Shown here: positions 15,540 to 23,297 of the stretch, piece after piece
Position numbering within the stretch: position 1 is the stretch's first letter
Layout of the letters: every line of letters begins with the position of its first letter
DNA from: UKL13-2 sp038321965
GTDB lineage: Bacteria; Pseudomonadota; Gammaproteobacteria; Burkholderiales; Usitatibacteraceae
Length of the DNA: 64,000 nucleotides
Direction: 5' to 3'
Assembly (NCBI GenBank): GCA_038321965.1
Contig: JBBQFL010000004.1
Location: forward strand, 1 to 64,000
Notes under the pieces: generated by a model
Told to the model about the DNA's origin: nothing
What the model saw: the letters and a program-made list of their open reading frames with translations, nothing else
Databases searched by the model: none
Translations under genes and position numbers: made by a program

Positions 15540-16112
15540 TTACTTTCGAATTTTGAAAACTTTTTGGTTAAGTTCGGCGCCTGGTTTGCTGACTGGTTCG
15601 CCTACTAGCTTTCTTACTTCGTCATCGTAATAGTATTCGCCGACCAACGTGCCACCTAAACCAAGCGACTTTCCAATCGCATTAAACAATTTTTTGTTGA
15701 TTGCAGCCTCTGGATTTTCTTCCAAGTATTTTTTTACGGCAATATAAGCAGGAATCTTCTTATGCCGCCTCTTGTGCAGGGCCGAAAGGTGCACCCCTTT
15801 GGGATATGGGCGATCAAATGCATCGTCCCAAGATCCCACGTGGCAATTGAGCACTTTGTTGTACCTGGCTACGAAGGCACGAGCAAGCCAATCCGGCATT
15901 ATCAAGTCTGCCTGCGCACACACCCGAACTCCGGCTAGTACAGCGAATCCATTTTTTTGTTTTTTGAATTCTTTTTCGTATGCTTCCAGCCAACGCATTG
16001 CTTGCCAGCGAAATATCGGCGCGTTCGGCTTATGCATTTCCGCTTGCGGGAGCTTTTCTGTCTCACTCATTGCCTGTTCAAATGTCCATTCGTCCATGGT
16101 TTTATATTCCAT
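15540..16112 (-). CDS. Hypothetical 190-residue element protein
   Basis: ATG at 16112 with GGAAAG upstream. The protein has a helix-rich N-terminus (RWQAMRWLEAYEKEFKK), a central DWLARAFVARYNKVL ... SWDDAFDRPYPKG segment, and an end resembling a small DNA-binding or regulatory domain (AINKKLFNAIGKSLGLGGT, LVGEYYYDD). Similar WLxxAF / SWDxAFG proteins occur in proteobacterial prophages and ICEs, as I recall, without an assigned function. It is convergent with the S49 peptidase. Confidence 0.7.
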   Translation of the reverse strand: MEYKTMDEWTFEQAMSETEKLPQAEMHKPNAPIFRWQAMRWLEAYEKEFKKQKNGFAVLAGVRVCAQADLIMPDWLARAFVARYNKVLNCHVGSWDDAFDRPYPKGVHLSALHKRRHKKIPAYIAVKKYLEENPEAAINKKLFNAIGKSLGLGGTLVGEYYYDDEVRKLVGEPVSKPGAELNQKVFKIRK

Positions 16113-16264
16113 TTTCGACTTTCCACAACGAGAAAGAGGGCGTGCGGGCCGTCTCTCCGTGCGCCAAGATTCAAGAATAAACGTCCAATGCTATCCGATG
16201 CCGTCCAGCAACTCCAAATCAAAAATGACTGGGGCGACGGCAAACCATTAAGAATGCCGACCGC

Positions 16265-16609
16265 TTATGCGGGATCGGCGGGGATTTCTCTGGCATCGGC
16301 AACGAATAGCCTTGCCTTCGCAGAATCGGCCAGTGCGAGCAAGGCTTCGGCGTGCTCCTTGAAGGTGTTAACAAAGCCAACCATGCGGCCGTAGGTTTTG
16401 GCGTCTTTCACGCTGACTTCCGAAAGCTGAACCGCGTCTATAGTCAGAACTAACAAGGTCACACGGCGCAACCGACCGATGCCTTTTGCGGCTGAATTGC
16501 ATTCAAGCTCTTCCATCCTTGCCTTGTCGAATGACGGCTTGAAGTGCAACAGTGCCTCTAGTTCTTCGTCCGAAAGTTCGGAATCTTTGGTACTCTGGAT
16601 ATAAGCCAT
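16265..16609 (-). CDS. Hypothetical 114-residue element protein
   Basis: ATG at 16609 with AGGAG 8 nt upstream; the upstream in-frame extension covers the structured leader and is rejected. The protein starts MAYIQSTKDSELSDEELEAL and has helices with a central beta-rich part (RRVTLLVLTIDAVQLSEVSV) and a C-terminal KEHAEALLALADSAKARLFV segment. No family recognised. Its mRNA begins with leader copy B. Confidence 0.7.
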   Translation of the reverse strand: MAYIQSTKDSELSDEELEALLHFKPSFDKARMEELECNSAAKGIGRLRRVTLLVLTIDAVQLSEVSVKDAKTYGRMVGFVNTFKEHAEALLALADSAKARLFVADAREIPADPA

Positions 16610-16630
16610 TGCGCACTCCTCTAGTAATTG

Positions 16631-16709
16631 CTGCGTTGTGGTCAGGCGTCCCAGGTGTTTCCGCACCTGGGATCGCCGCTTGCCAGCGATGCCGAGCTGA
16701 CGACGGTGA
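16631..16709 (-). promoter_or_regulatory. Structured leader, copy B
   Basis: On the minus strand: CACCGTCG, ATCG, GGCAAGC, a hairpin with arms TCCCAGGTG/CACCTGGGA (loop CGGAAA, stem extended by GCG/CGC around one bulge), then CTGACCACAACGCAG, about 38 nt before the start of the 114-residue gene. The flanks match copy A at 17298-17372 while the hairpin arms differ completely yet still pair. No T run follows, so it is not a simple terminator. Confidence 0.65.
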
Positions 16710-16744
16710 ATCATTTATGCTTGCGTTGCTTGGTGGACGATCAA

Positions 16745-17005
16745 CTAGGCTGCTCTTGATGCCCGAAACTCGATCATTTCCGCCATCGGCACGCCGAATC
16801 GATCGTGCATGGATTTAAGGTTGTCGTCGGTCGCATCCTTGCGAATGACAATCTCGATTGCCTCATCGGCTCCTTGCGCGAAATAACACGGAACATTCAT
16901 TAGCACGTGGCATTCGTGTGGAGCGCACAAAATGTAATCAGTACGGCTAAAGTCGGTGCGGCTAGTTGCGATTGCTGCCCCTGCAGGTTGAGTGGTTTTA
17001 GCCAT
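16745..17005 (-). CDS. Hypothetical 86-residue element protein
   Basis: The ATG overlaps the end of the preceding 92-residue gene and follows GAGGTGCAC. The sequence contains a CAPHECHVLMNVPCY segment with two cysteines and two histidines that could bind a metal, followed by an acidic helix (ADEAIEIVIRKDATDDN). No family recognised. Second cistron of the operon that starts with leader copy A. Confidence 0.65.
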   Translation of the reverse strand: MAKTTQPAGAAIATSRTDFSRTDYILCAPHECHVLMNVPCYFAQGADEAIEIVIRKDATDDNLKSMHDRFGVPMAEMIEFRASRAA

Positions 17006-17276
17006 TGTGCACCTCTACAAAATCGCTTCTCGATACTTGGAGCCATTGGGAAAGCAGGCGGCGCTCGTCATCGAATATCGCCAGAGCATAACTTTCGGGC
17101 CATTCCAGAATTGAGCCGGTTGGGCCAAGCGTCTTGCCCGCCTCCGTATAGTCAGTCACCTTTGCCAGGTGTTGGTGCAAGGGGCTGTCGGGGTCGTTGA
17201 TACGCACCGTGTCTCCGATTTTTATCGCGTTTCGCGAGGTGGCTTGCTGCGTGGTGCTACAGTTCAAAATAGCCAT
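16998..17276 (-). CDS. Hypothetical 92-residue element protein
   Basis: ATG at 17276 with GGAG 8 nt upstream. The middle (NAIKIGDTVRINDPDSPLHQ, LAKVTDYTEAGKT, YALAIFDDERRLLSQW) looks like a small beta-barrel of the kind often labelled KOW or SH3-like; no specific family is recognised. It is the first gene after the integrase and is preceded by leader copy A. Confidence 0.65.
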   Translation of the reverse strand: MAILNCSTTQQATSRNAIKIGDTVRINDPDSPLHQHLAKVTDYTEAGKTLGPTGSILEWPESYALAIFDDERRLLSQWLQVSRSDFVEVHNG

Positions 17277-17297
17277 GGTGCAATCTCCAAGTGGTTC

Positions 17298-17372
17298 TGC
17301 ATTGTGGTCAGTCGGTCTCGGGCTTATGCGAGTCCGAGACCGACGCTTGCCGATGGGCCGCACCGGCGACGG
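17298..17372 (-). promoter_or_regulatory. Structured leader, copy A
   Basis: On the minus strand: CACCG...CATCG, GGCAAGC, a hairpin with 11-bp perfect arms GTCGGTCTCGG/CCGAGACCGAC (17334-17344 and 17311-17321), then CTGACCACAATGCAG, about 37 nt before the ATG of the 92-residue gene. Same architecture and spacing as copy B with a different but fully paired hairpin. It lies between the integrase stop and the downstream operon. Confidence 0.65.
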
Positions 17373-17397
17373 TAAAAATCATCTAGCCATTTCGTTT

Positions 17398-18660
17398 TTA
17401 GCGCACAACGTCTCGCGCCTCGATCAATTGGCCCTCGTACCATTGCATTAATTCCCTGCGAATCTCAAGCCGCTTGGCCCTATCGTAAGACGCCGCCACC
17501 TGGGTCCCGACAACATGGTCCAGCTGCGCTTCGACTGCGTCAGCATCCTTGCCGGCCTCGCGCGCGACAGTCGAGAATGCCGCGCGCCAACTGTGCGGCG
17601 AATGTTTGCCGGCCAGACCAAGCACATTGCGGTAATGTTTTTCCACGGCCTCTGGCGTAATTGGCCGCGATGATTCTCTCGGAGCCGGACAGACTTGGAT
17701 AGCCCCCGATCCGTCGGCAATGCGCCATTCACGGAGCGCCGCTAACAGAAACGGCGGCAACGGCACAACGTGCGGGCCGCGCGCCTCATCCTTGCGTTTC
17801 ATGCGCTCTCGGGGAACGGACCAATTGCCGAAGGCAGGGTCAAACTTCGTGCGCTGTGTGTCGCCGATCAACACGTCTATGCCGTCAAGTTCAAACTCTG
17901 ACCACTTCGCGCCGACGACTTCTGAAACGCGCAGCGCCGTGAATGCAAGCAGGAGATGTGCGCGAGCAATGCCTTTGCATGGGTCAGCCGCGCGAGCAGC
18001 TCGCAAGACAACGCCGAGTTCGGGCAGCTTTGTAATCGCTGGATAGTGCTTTCGCTCCAAACTCCTACGTCGGCGCGTGGCTGGAAGAGGATTGCCAGTA
18101 ATTAGACCGTGCTCAACCGCGTCATCGAGAATCGCGCGCAGCCGACGCCGCACCTTTTCAAGCATGTTCGGCGCAGCATTTTCAACTGCGAGTAGCACGG
18201 GCGCAACAAGCGCCGCGGTGATCTTGTTTACCGGCAAAGAGTCAAGCGTAGAAAGATGATTTCTGATGCTGGCCGCGACCTCGCCGAGGTAGTCAGGCGT
18301 CCACTCCATCCGCCGCCCTTCCCTGACTACCCAGTCCGCCGCCAGTGTGCCAAATGTATTCGCTTGGTCAAATTGGCGCTGTACCTTGGCGGCCCTCTTC
18401 ACCTGCGTCAGATGGTCGCCAGCGGCTGCACGTTTGCGAGCGGCATCGGCGGCATTGCGGGCCTCTGCTAGCGTCAGTCTGTCAAGCTTGCCGAGAGTCG
18501 CGGTCTGTTCCTTGCCGTCTAACCGATAGCGCAGTTGCCAGGAACGCACACCAGTCGGAGACACCCAAAGTGCGAGACCATCACCATCAAACAGACGATA
18601 AGGCTTCGCCTTAGGTGCGGCGTTGCGTACGTCGAGATGGGTGAGCAGATGCTTGGCCAC
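17398..18660 (-). CDS. int: P4-type tyrosine recombinase (integrase)
   Basis: A 420-residue integrase with a GTG start and AAGGAG five bases upstream. The N-terminal DUF4102-like arm-binding domain (residues 1-90: YRLFDGDGLALWVSPTGVRS, LGKLDRLTLAEARNAA) is followed by a core-binding domain and the catalytic domain with Arg244 (TALRVSEVVG), His356-x-x-Arg359 (HSWR), His382 and Tyr392 (ASYDRAKRL). It is complete and probably active. Its start is 186 bp from the tRNA-Cys 3' end, and the space between carries repeats that could be arm sites. It inserts the element into tRNA-Cys and, with an AlpA as directionality factor, would excise it. Confidence 0.94.
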   Translation of the reverse strand: MAKHLLTHLDVRNAAPKAKPYRLFDGDGLALWVSPTGVRSWQLRYRLDGKEQTATLGKLDRLTLAEARNAADAARKRAAAGDHLTQVKRAAKVQRQFDQANTFGTLAADWVVREGRRMEWTPDYLGEVAASIRNHLSTLDSLPVNKITAALVAPVLLAVENAAPNMLEKVRRRLRAILDDAVEHGLITGNPLPATRRRRSLERKHYPAITKLPELGVVLRAARAADPCKGIARAHLLLAFTALRVSEVVGAKWSEFELDGIDVLIGDTQRTKFDPAFGNWSVPRERMKRKDEARGPHVVPLPPFLLAALREWRIADGSGAIQVCPAPRESSRPITPEAVEKHYRNVLGLAGKHSPHSWRAAFSTVAREAGKDADAVEAQLDHVVGTQVAASYDRAKRLEIRRELMQWYEGQLIEARDVVR

Positions 18661-18670
18661 ACGAACTCCT

Positions 18671-18742
18671 TAGGGTAAGGATTCCGAGCATCGTTTGGCC
18701 GGTTATAGGGTAACGGCCAATATTTCGCTGCCCTTACCCTAA
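18671..18742 (-). repeat. Candidate integrase/excisionase arm sites, right end
   Basis: Three copies of TAGGGTAA-type repeats lie between the integrase start and attR: TAGGGTAAGG at 18671, TAGGGTAAC at 18706, and the inverted TTACCCTAA at 18734. They share the core TTACCCT with the two repeats inside attL (4365-4392). The first overlaps the integrase ribosome-binding region, which could allow autoregulation. Confidence 0.55.
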
Positions 18743-18845
18743 TAATAGCAGGATTTCGTTGGACGTGAAAAAACTCGTGCGGACGATAATTTACAGATTT
18801 ACAGAGTGAAACTCTAACTGGAGAGGTGGGTTTGAGAGTGGAGGC

Positions 18846-18919
18846 TGGAGGCGGGTACCGGAATCGAACCGATGTCTACGGATTTGCAATCCGCTGCATA
18901 ACCACTTTGCTAACCCGCC
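18846..18919 (-). tRNA. tRNA-Cys(GCA), attachment site of the element
   Basis: A 74-nt tRNA with encoded CCA: acceptor GGCGGGT/ACCCGCC, anticodon loop TTGCAAA within stem GCGGA/TCCGT-like pairing, T arm ATCGG-TTCGATT-CCGGT. The last 24 nt (18846-18869) are duplicated at 4298-4321, so this copy carries attR and stays functional after integration. It corresponds to cysT in the Gly-Cys-Leu cluster. Confidence 0.96.
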
Positions 18920-18984
18920 ATTGTTGTCCAGAATATGCAGACTCAAATGAATCGGGGAAGGTCTAGACCTTCCCCGAAGTATTG

Positions 18985-19060
18985 TGGAGCGGGAAAAGAG
19001 TCTCGAACTCTCGACCTCAACCTTGGCAAGGTTGCGCTCTACCAACTGAGCTATTCCCGC
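18985..19060 (-). tRNA. tRNA-Gly(GCC)
   Basis: A 76-nt tRNA with encoded CCA: acceptor GCGGGAA/TTCCCGC, D arm AGCTCAGTTGGTAGAGC, anticodon loop TTGCCAA, T arm GAGAG-TTCGAGA-CTCTT. It lies 65 nt upstream of tRNA-Cys on the same strand and is probably co-transcribed with it; it corresponds to glyW. The 172 bp to the next plus-strand gene show nothing further. Confidence 0.96.
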
Positions 19061-19232
19061 ATTGGTTGCCATTATAGCGCAATTCATCGACTCGTCAACG
19101 TCAAAAGCCTGTGCGATTATCTGCAAGACGAGCGTTATTTGAGCCGGGAAAATTCAATTCATATTACTATCTGAAATGAGATTTGGCGCGTGAGCTGCCA
19201 GACGCGTCGCTTGCCCGACACGCGATGTTCCA

Positions 19233-22200
19233 ATGAACTCCTACGGTCAATATTCGAGCAGAACTCTGGATACATTCATGCAATCTCTTGTACCCGGCAT
19301 TCTCGTGCTTGGTACGCCGACCTGCCTGATTGGTAGAGACGAAACGTTCTTTGCCGTTAATCAGGCATATTTGGACATTACGGGGAGACAAGTTCACGAG
19401 GTTATCGGCTATCGAGTTCAGGACCTTGTCTCGACACCCGGATATGAGGTGGCAAAGCCGTATCTCGACTATGCACTTCTGCACGGTCAAGCCACCAGCT
19501 TTACCCGGCTCTGGAAAAATCATGCGGGCGAATCAAAATGGATTAGTGTCTCGTACAATCCGTTTCGAAATGAGAAGGGCGGCGTGCATGGTGTTGTCGC
19601 TCAGGTCACCCAGCTTCAGGATGTTCAAGTGCTTGGAGACGCCTTCATTGAACGCGAGCGCTTGTTGCGTCATCTCACCGATGACACGGGTCGACCGATT
19701 CTCTACGTTGACGAAGGTCTTATTCTGCGTTTTGTGAATAAGCCTTTCCTGGCTTGGATAGAGGCTCAGGATCCAGATCTAATCGGAAAACACGTATCAG
19801 CTGTCCTTTCCAAGGAAGTGTGCGATTTCTACGTGCCCTACGTACAACGCTGCCTTCTAGGAGAAGCGCAGAAGGTGGAAACTCTGTCACTGGCGCTCGC
19901 TAGCGGTCAGCGTCATTTGCGCATGGAGTTCTTTCCGGACTTTCAACCCGACGGGCGTGTATCCGGCGTCTATATCATTGGCAACGATATCGAAGAAGAT
20001 TTCCAGTTGCGGCAATCGCTGATTTTGAAAGAACGGGAAATCCGAGCTGTGATCGATAGCGTAGACATGCCTATTTCCAAATCTGATCGCAGCCTTCGCT
20101 ATCTCTATGTAAACCAGGTCGCGTGTGACTGGTTCGGCCGCCCTGAAGATCAGATTGTCGGTAAGCATTGGTCAGATGTAGTTGGTGTTTCCCAGTTCGC
20201 GGAGGTGCAGGCATTTGCTGAGCGCGCCGTGGCTGGAGAAGCGGTCACATATGAACGCTTCGCGAGTTTTCCAGGCCGGGCAGCCGGCCACGTTCGCGTC
20301 AGTATTTTCCCGGATAAGTCCGACAGAGGGGACGTGAATGGCGTCTACGTTGTGATCACAGACGTTGAACGGGACCACCAGCTCAAGCAGCAGATCATTG
20401 ACCGCGAACGCCAGCTTAGACTGATTGCCGACAATATTGGTTTGCCCATTAGCTACATTGGCGCGGATCGTCGTGTGTACTTTTATAACAAGACAGGCGA
20501 AGAGTGGCTTGGGATTCATGAAGCCGACGTACATGGCAGAACGATGAATGACGCATTCGGTGCCGAGGTAGTTGCGACCGTTGAACCATATTTGGCAGCT
20601 GCGCTTAGTGGCGTGCCGACGACGTACGAAAGGCTTGCTAATTTTCCTCTTAGGGGTGAGCGATGGGTCAGGGGGCACCTTGTTCCGGACATCCGACCCG
20701 ACGGTAGCGTCGCGGGCATCTATACGGTACTCACCGATATTCACAATGACGTGATGATGCGCGAAAATTTGCAGGAGCAGGAGCGGCAACTGCGTCTTTT
20801 TACTGACAATATTCCAGAATCGATCGCTTACCTCGATGCCAATCGGTGCTATAAATTCGTCAATAATGCGTTCTTGAAGCAGCGCGGTAAGGCTCGTCAG
20901 GATGTAATTGGCAGGACCAGTGAGCAAGTGCTAGGGCGAGATGCGGCCGAACTTGCGGCACCGTTCGTCAAGCGTGCGCTGGAAGGAGAAACGGTTGTTT
21001 ATGAACGTCTGGTTGCAACTGTAGGTACAGGTCCGCGCTGGCATCGAGTGCGCACAGTTCCCGATGTCGATGCGCAGGGCAAGGTGCAAGGACTATATGT
21101 TGTTGGAACGGATATTCACGACATTCGGTCGGCGCATGTGGAGCTTGCCGGCAGTGAAGCCGAACTTCGCAACGCAATGGATAGCCTACCCTACCCCATG
21201 GCGTACATTGACCGGTCGTGTTGCTATCGCCTGGTCAATCGATCCTTGGAGGTACAACTCGGATCATCGCGACGGGAACTCGTCGGGAAACATCTTTCCG
21301 AAATTTTCGGCCAAAAACGCTTCGACGAGGCAATATCGATTCTGAATCGCGTATTTGATGGTGAGACGATTTCCGTCGAGCGCGCGATCCCCAATCGCGA
21401 TGGCACTGAGCGGTGGATGATCTTGAGATATACACCGCGCCATGATGCTGCTGGGCAGGTAATCGGTATTTACACTGCGGCAACTGATATTGACGAATTA
21501 AAGCGCGCCGAAATTGCATTGCGACACGCCAATTGGATGTTGTCGTCCCACTTCGAGAATTCACCACTTGCCGTAATCGAATGGGATGCGGATTTTCACA
21601 TCCGGCGCTGGTCAGCACAGGCAGAGAAAATTTTTGGCTGGACCGAAACTCACGTACTGGGCAAAAGCTTCCGTGACTGGCGATTCCTGGTTGAAGAAGA
21701 CGACCTGCAGCTTTCGACCGCCAACATGAGCCTGATGGAGCCAGGGCATCCCCGCACTACTAGCCTACGTCGCAATTATCGCGAGGACGGTCGGATCATC
21801 TGGTGTGAATGGTACAACTCCAGCCTACGTGATGAGTCAGGGCAGATCATCTCTGTTCTCTCGCTTGTGCAGGACGTAACGACGCGGGTGCTCGCTGAGG
21901 AACGGCTTATTTATCAAGCAACGCACGATGGCCTGACGAATCTTCCCAATCGCACGATGCTGCAAGAGCGCATGCAGCAGGCCATAGCGCGCGCACGCCG
22001 GGCCGGCATGCGTGTTGCCGCGCTGTTTATCGACCTTGACCGATTCAAGGAGGTAAATGACACCCTCGGACACAGAATCGGTGACGAACTGCTTCGAGAA
22101 ATTGCGGAGAGATTGAAGCGCACTTTGCGCGAAAGCGATTTCCTGGTGCGCTTGTCCGGCGACGAATTCATGGTCGTCCTGGAGCAGCTTTCTGATCTCG

Positions 22201-23219
22201 AGCCACCACGGATGGTTGCGAACAAGATTCTTGATGAGATTCGGCAGCCCACGAGTGTCGAGGGGCATGAAATTCATGTTTCGGCATCCATCGGCATCAG
22301 TTTGTTCCCTGATGATGCCAACGACGTCGAGTCATTGCTCAAGAACTCCGATATGGCAATGTACCGCGCCAAGGAACTCGGCAAGAACGCGTTTCAGTTT
22401 TTTACCGCAGAGCTTGCAGCGCAAGGAACTGCCACGCGCCTGTTGGAAAACTCATTGCGATCGGCGCTCCTCAGAAATGAATTTGAGATCTACTATCAAC
22501 CAAAAGTCGATATGCGCAGCAATCATATTGTGGGCGCAGAGGCGTTGTTACGCTGGCATCATCCTACAAGAGGACTAGTGTTGCCAGGCGAGTTTGTGCA
22601 GCTTGCTGAAGAAGCTGGCTTGATGCACGAAATTGGCAACTGGGTACTGGATGTCGCATGTAGTCAATTGCGAGTTTGGCGCGAAAATGGTTATGGCAAC
22701 TTGCGATTAGCGGTCAATGTAGCGGCAGTGCAATTTCGCGCTATCCACTTGATAGAACGTATGAAAGATCGCCTCAGCCGAGAAAAATATTCACCCGACT
22801 GCATCGAGATTGAAATCACTGAAACGGGCATGTTGCGTGACCCTGACGGCGTGGGAAAGGTGCTTCGAGCACTTCGGGCACTGGGATTGCGAGTCGCTAT
22901 TGATGATTTTGGAACCGGGTACTCCAGCCTTTCTCACCTGAAGCGTTTCCCGATCGACACGCTAAAAATCGATAAAACGTTTGTCGCCGATATTCTCCGC
23001 GACCGCGAAGATGCGGCAATCGTATCGGCTGTGATTGCCATGGCTCGCGCGCTCGATCTGGAAGTCATCGCGGAAGGGGTTGAAACAGAAGAGCAGCGTG
23101 GGTTTCTGGCGGCACAGGGTTGTGATGCGTATCAGGGATACCTGTTTAGTCGGGCAGTGCCCATCGCAGAGTTCGACTCAATGCTGAAGCGACAAATAGA
23201 GCTGAGGCACTCGCATTAG
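19233..23219 (+). CDS. Multi-PAS GGDEF-EAL cyclic di-GMP protein
   Basis: A 1328-residue cytoplasmic sensor without membrane segments. About seven tandem PAS/PAC repeats of some 120 residues fill residues 15-890, most linked by an ERERQLR-type helix and containing a YERL/VERA strand, which suggests internal duplication. The GGDEF domain (about 905-1070) has the variant active-site motif SGDEF near residue 975; Ser at this first position is tolerated in active cyclases. The EAL domain (about 1080-1325) keeps its key motifs: AEALLRW, LAVNVAAVQF, EIEITETG, DDFGTGYSSL, LKIDKTFV and VIAEGVETEEQ. It is therefore probably a phosphodiesterase, perhaps bifunctional. It separates the tRNA cluster from pgsA and converges on pgsA. 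Confidence 0.93.
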   Translation: MNSYGQYSSRTLDTFMQSLVPGILVLGTPTCLIGRDETFFAVNQAYLDITGRQVHEVIGYRVQDLVSTPGYEVAKPYLDYALLHGQATSFTRLWKNHAGESKWISVSYNPFRNEKGGVHGVVAQVTQLQDVQVLGDAFIERERLLRHLTDDTGRPILYVDEGLILRFVNKPFLAWIEAQDPDLIGKHVSAVLSKEVCDFYVPYVQRCLLGEAQKVETLSLALASGQRHLRMEFFPDFQPDGRVSGVYIIGNDIEEDFQLRQSLILKEREIRAVIDSVDMPISKSDRSLRYLYVNQVACDWFGRPEDQIVGKHWSDVVGVSQFAEVQAFAERAVAGEAVTYERFASFPGRAAGHVRVSIFPDKSDRGDVNGVYVVITDVERDHQLKQQIIDRERQLRLIADNIGLPISYIGADRRVYFYNKTGEEWLGIHEADVHGRTMNDAFGAEVVATVEPYLAAALSGVPTTYERLANFPLRGERWVRGHLVPDIRPDGSVAGIYTVLTDIHNDVMMRENLQEQERQLRLFTDNIPESIAYLDANRCYKFVNNAFLKQRGKARQDVIGRTSEQVLGRDAAELAAPFVKRALEGETVVYERLVATVGTGPRWHRVRTVPDVDAQGKVQGLYVVGTDIHDIRSAHVELAGSEAELRNAMDSLPYPMAYIDRSCCYRLVNRSLEVQLGSSRRELVGKHLSEIFGQKRFDEAISILNRVFDGETISVERAIPNRDGTERWMILRYTPRHDAAGQVIGIYTAATDIDELKRAEIALRHANWMLSSHFENSPLAVIEWDADFHIRRWSAQAEKIFGWTETHVLGKSFRDWRFLVEEDDLQLSTANMSLMEPGHPRTTSLRRNYREDGRIIWCEWYNSSLRDESGQIISVLSLVQDVTTRVLAEERLIYQATHDGLTNLPNRTMLQERMQQAIARARRAGMRVAALFIDLDRFKEVNDTLGHRIGDELLREIAERLKRTLRESDFLVRLSGDEFMVVLEQLSDLEPPRMVANKILDEIRQPTSVEGHEIHVSASIGISLFPDDANDVESLLKNSDMAMYRAKELGKNAFQFFTAELAAQGTATRLLENSLRSALLRNEFEIYYQPKVDMRSNHIVGAEALLRWHHPTRGLVLPGEFVQLAEEAGLMHEIGNWVLDVACSQLRVWRENGYGNLRLAVNVAAVQFRAIHLIERMKDRLSREKYSPDCIEIEITETGMLRDPDGVGKVLRALRALGLRVAIDDFGTGYSSLSHLKRFPIDTLKIDKTFVADILRDREDAAIVSAVIAMARALDLEVIAEGVETEEQRGFLAAQGCDAYQGYLFSRAVPIAEFDSMLKRQIELRHSH

Positions 23220-23297
23220 TTACCGCATGCGCGCGGCAGCAGGGCATCAGGCAAATCCGTGAACCAGTTTTGCCAATTTTTCGGGGCATAGCAATGA

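Larger units (their letters stand above)
4298..18869. mobile_element. 14.5-kb integrative element in tRNA-Cys (phage satellite-like or reduced prophage)
   Basis: The element is delimited by the 24-bp repeats, with the integrase gene next to the intact tRNA-Cys as usual for tRNA-targeting elements. Gene layout from attR to attL: integrase, two small operons with look-alike leaders, a 190-residue protein (minus); S49 protease, a 105-residue protein, tape measure and AlpA (plus, facing them); then a divergent AlpA leading a replication operon (coiled-coil protein, two small proteins, primase-helicase, 52-residue protein, Q-like protein), HNH nuclease, and finally DUF4236 on the plus strand. Large terminase, portal, capsid, other tail and lysis genes are absent. 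A tape measure in such a small element is unusual. Confidence 0.88.

Noticed and set aside
16640..16680. Leader hairpins A and B as intrinsic terminators
   Set aside because: Neither hairpin is followed by a T run on the minus strand, and both have conserved non-hairpin flanks.
4298..18869. A complete inducible prophage
   Set aside because: No large terminase, portal, major capsid, tail tube, tail tip or lysis genes are present; only a tape measure, protease and HNH resemble structural-module genes.
22148..22165. SGDEF as evidence of a dead cyclase domain
   Set aside because: Ser or Ala at the first position is found in active GGDEF domains, so the motif alone does not imply loss of activity.
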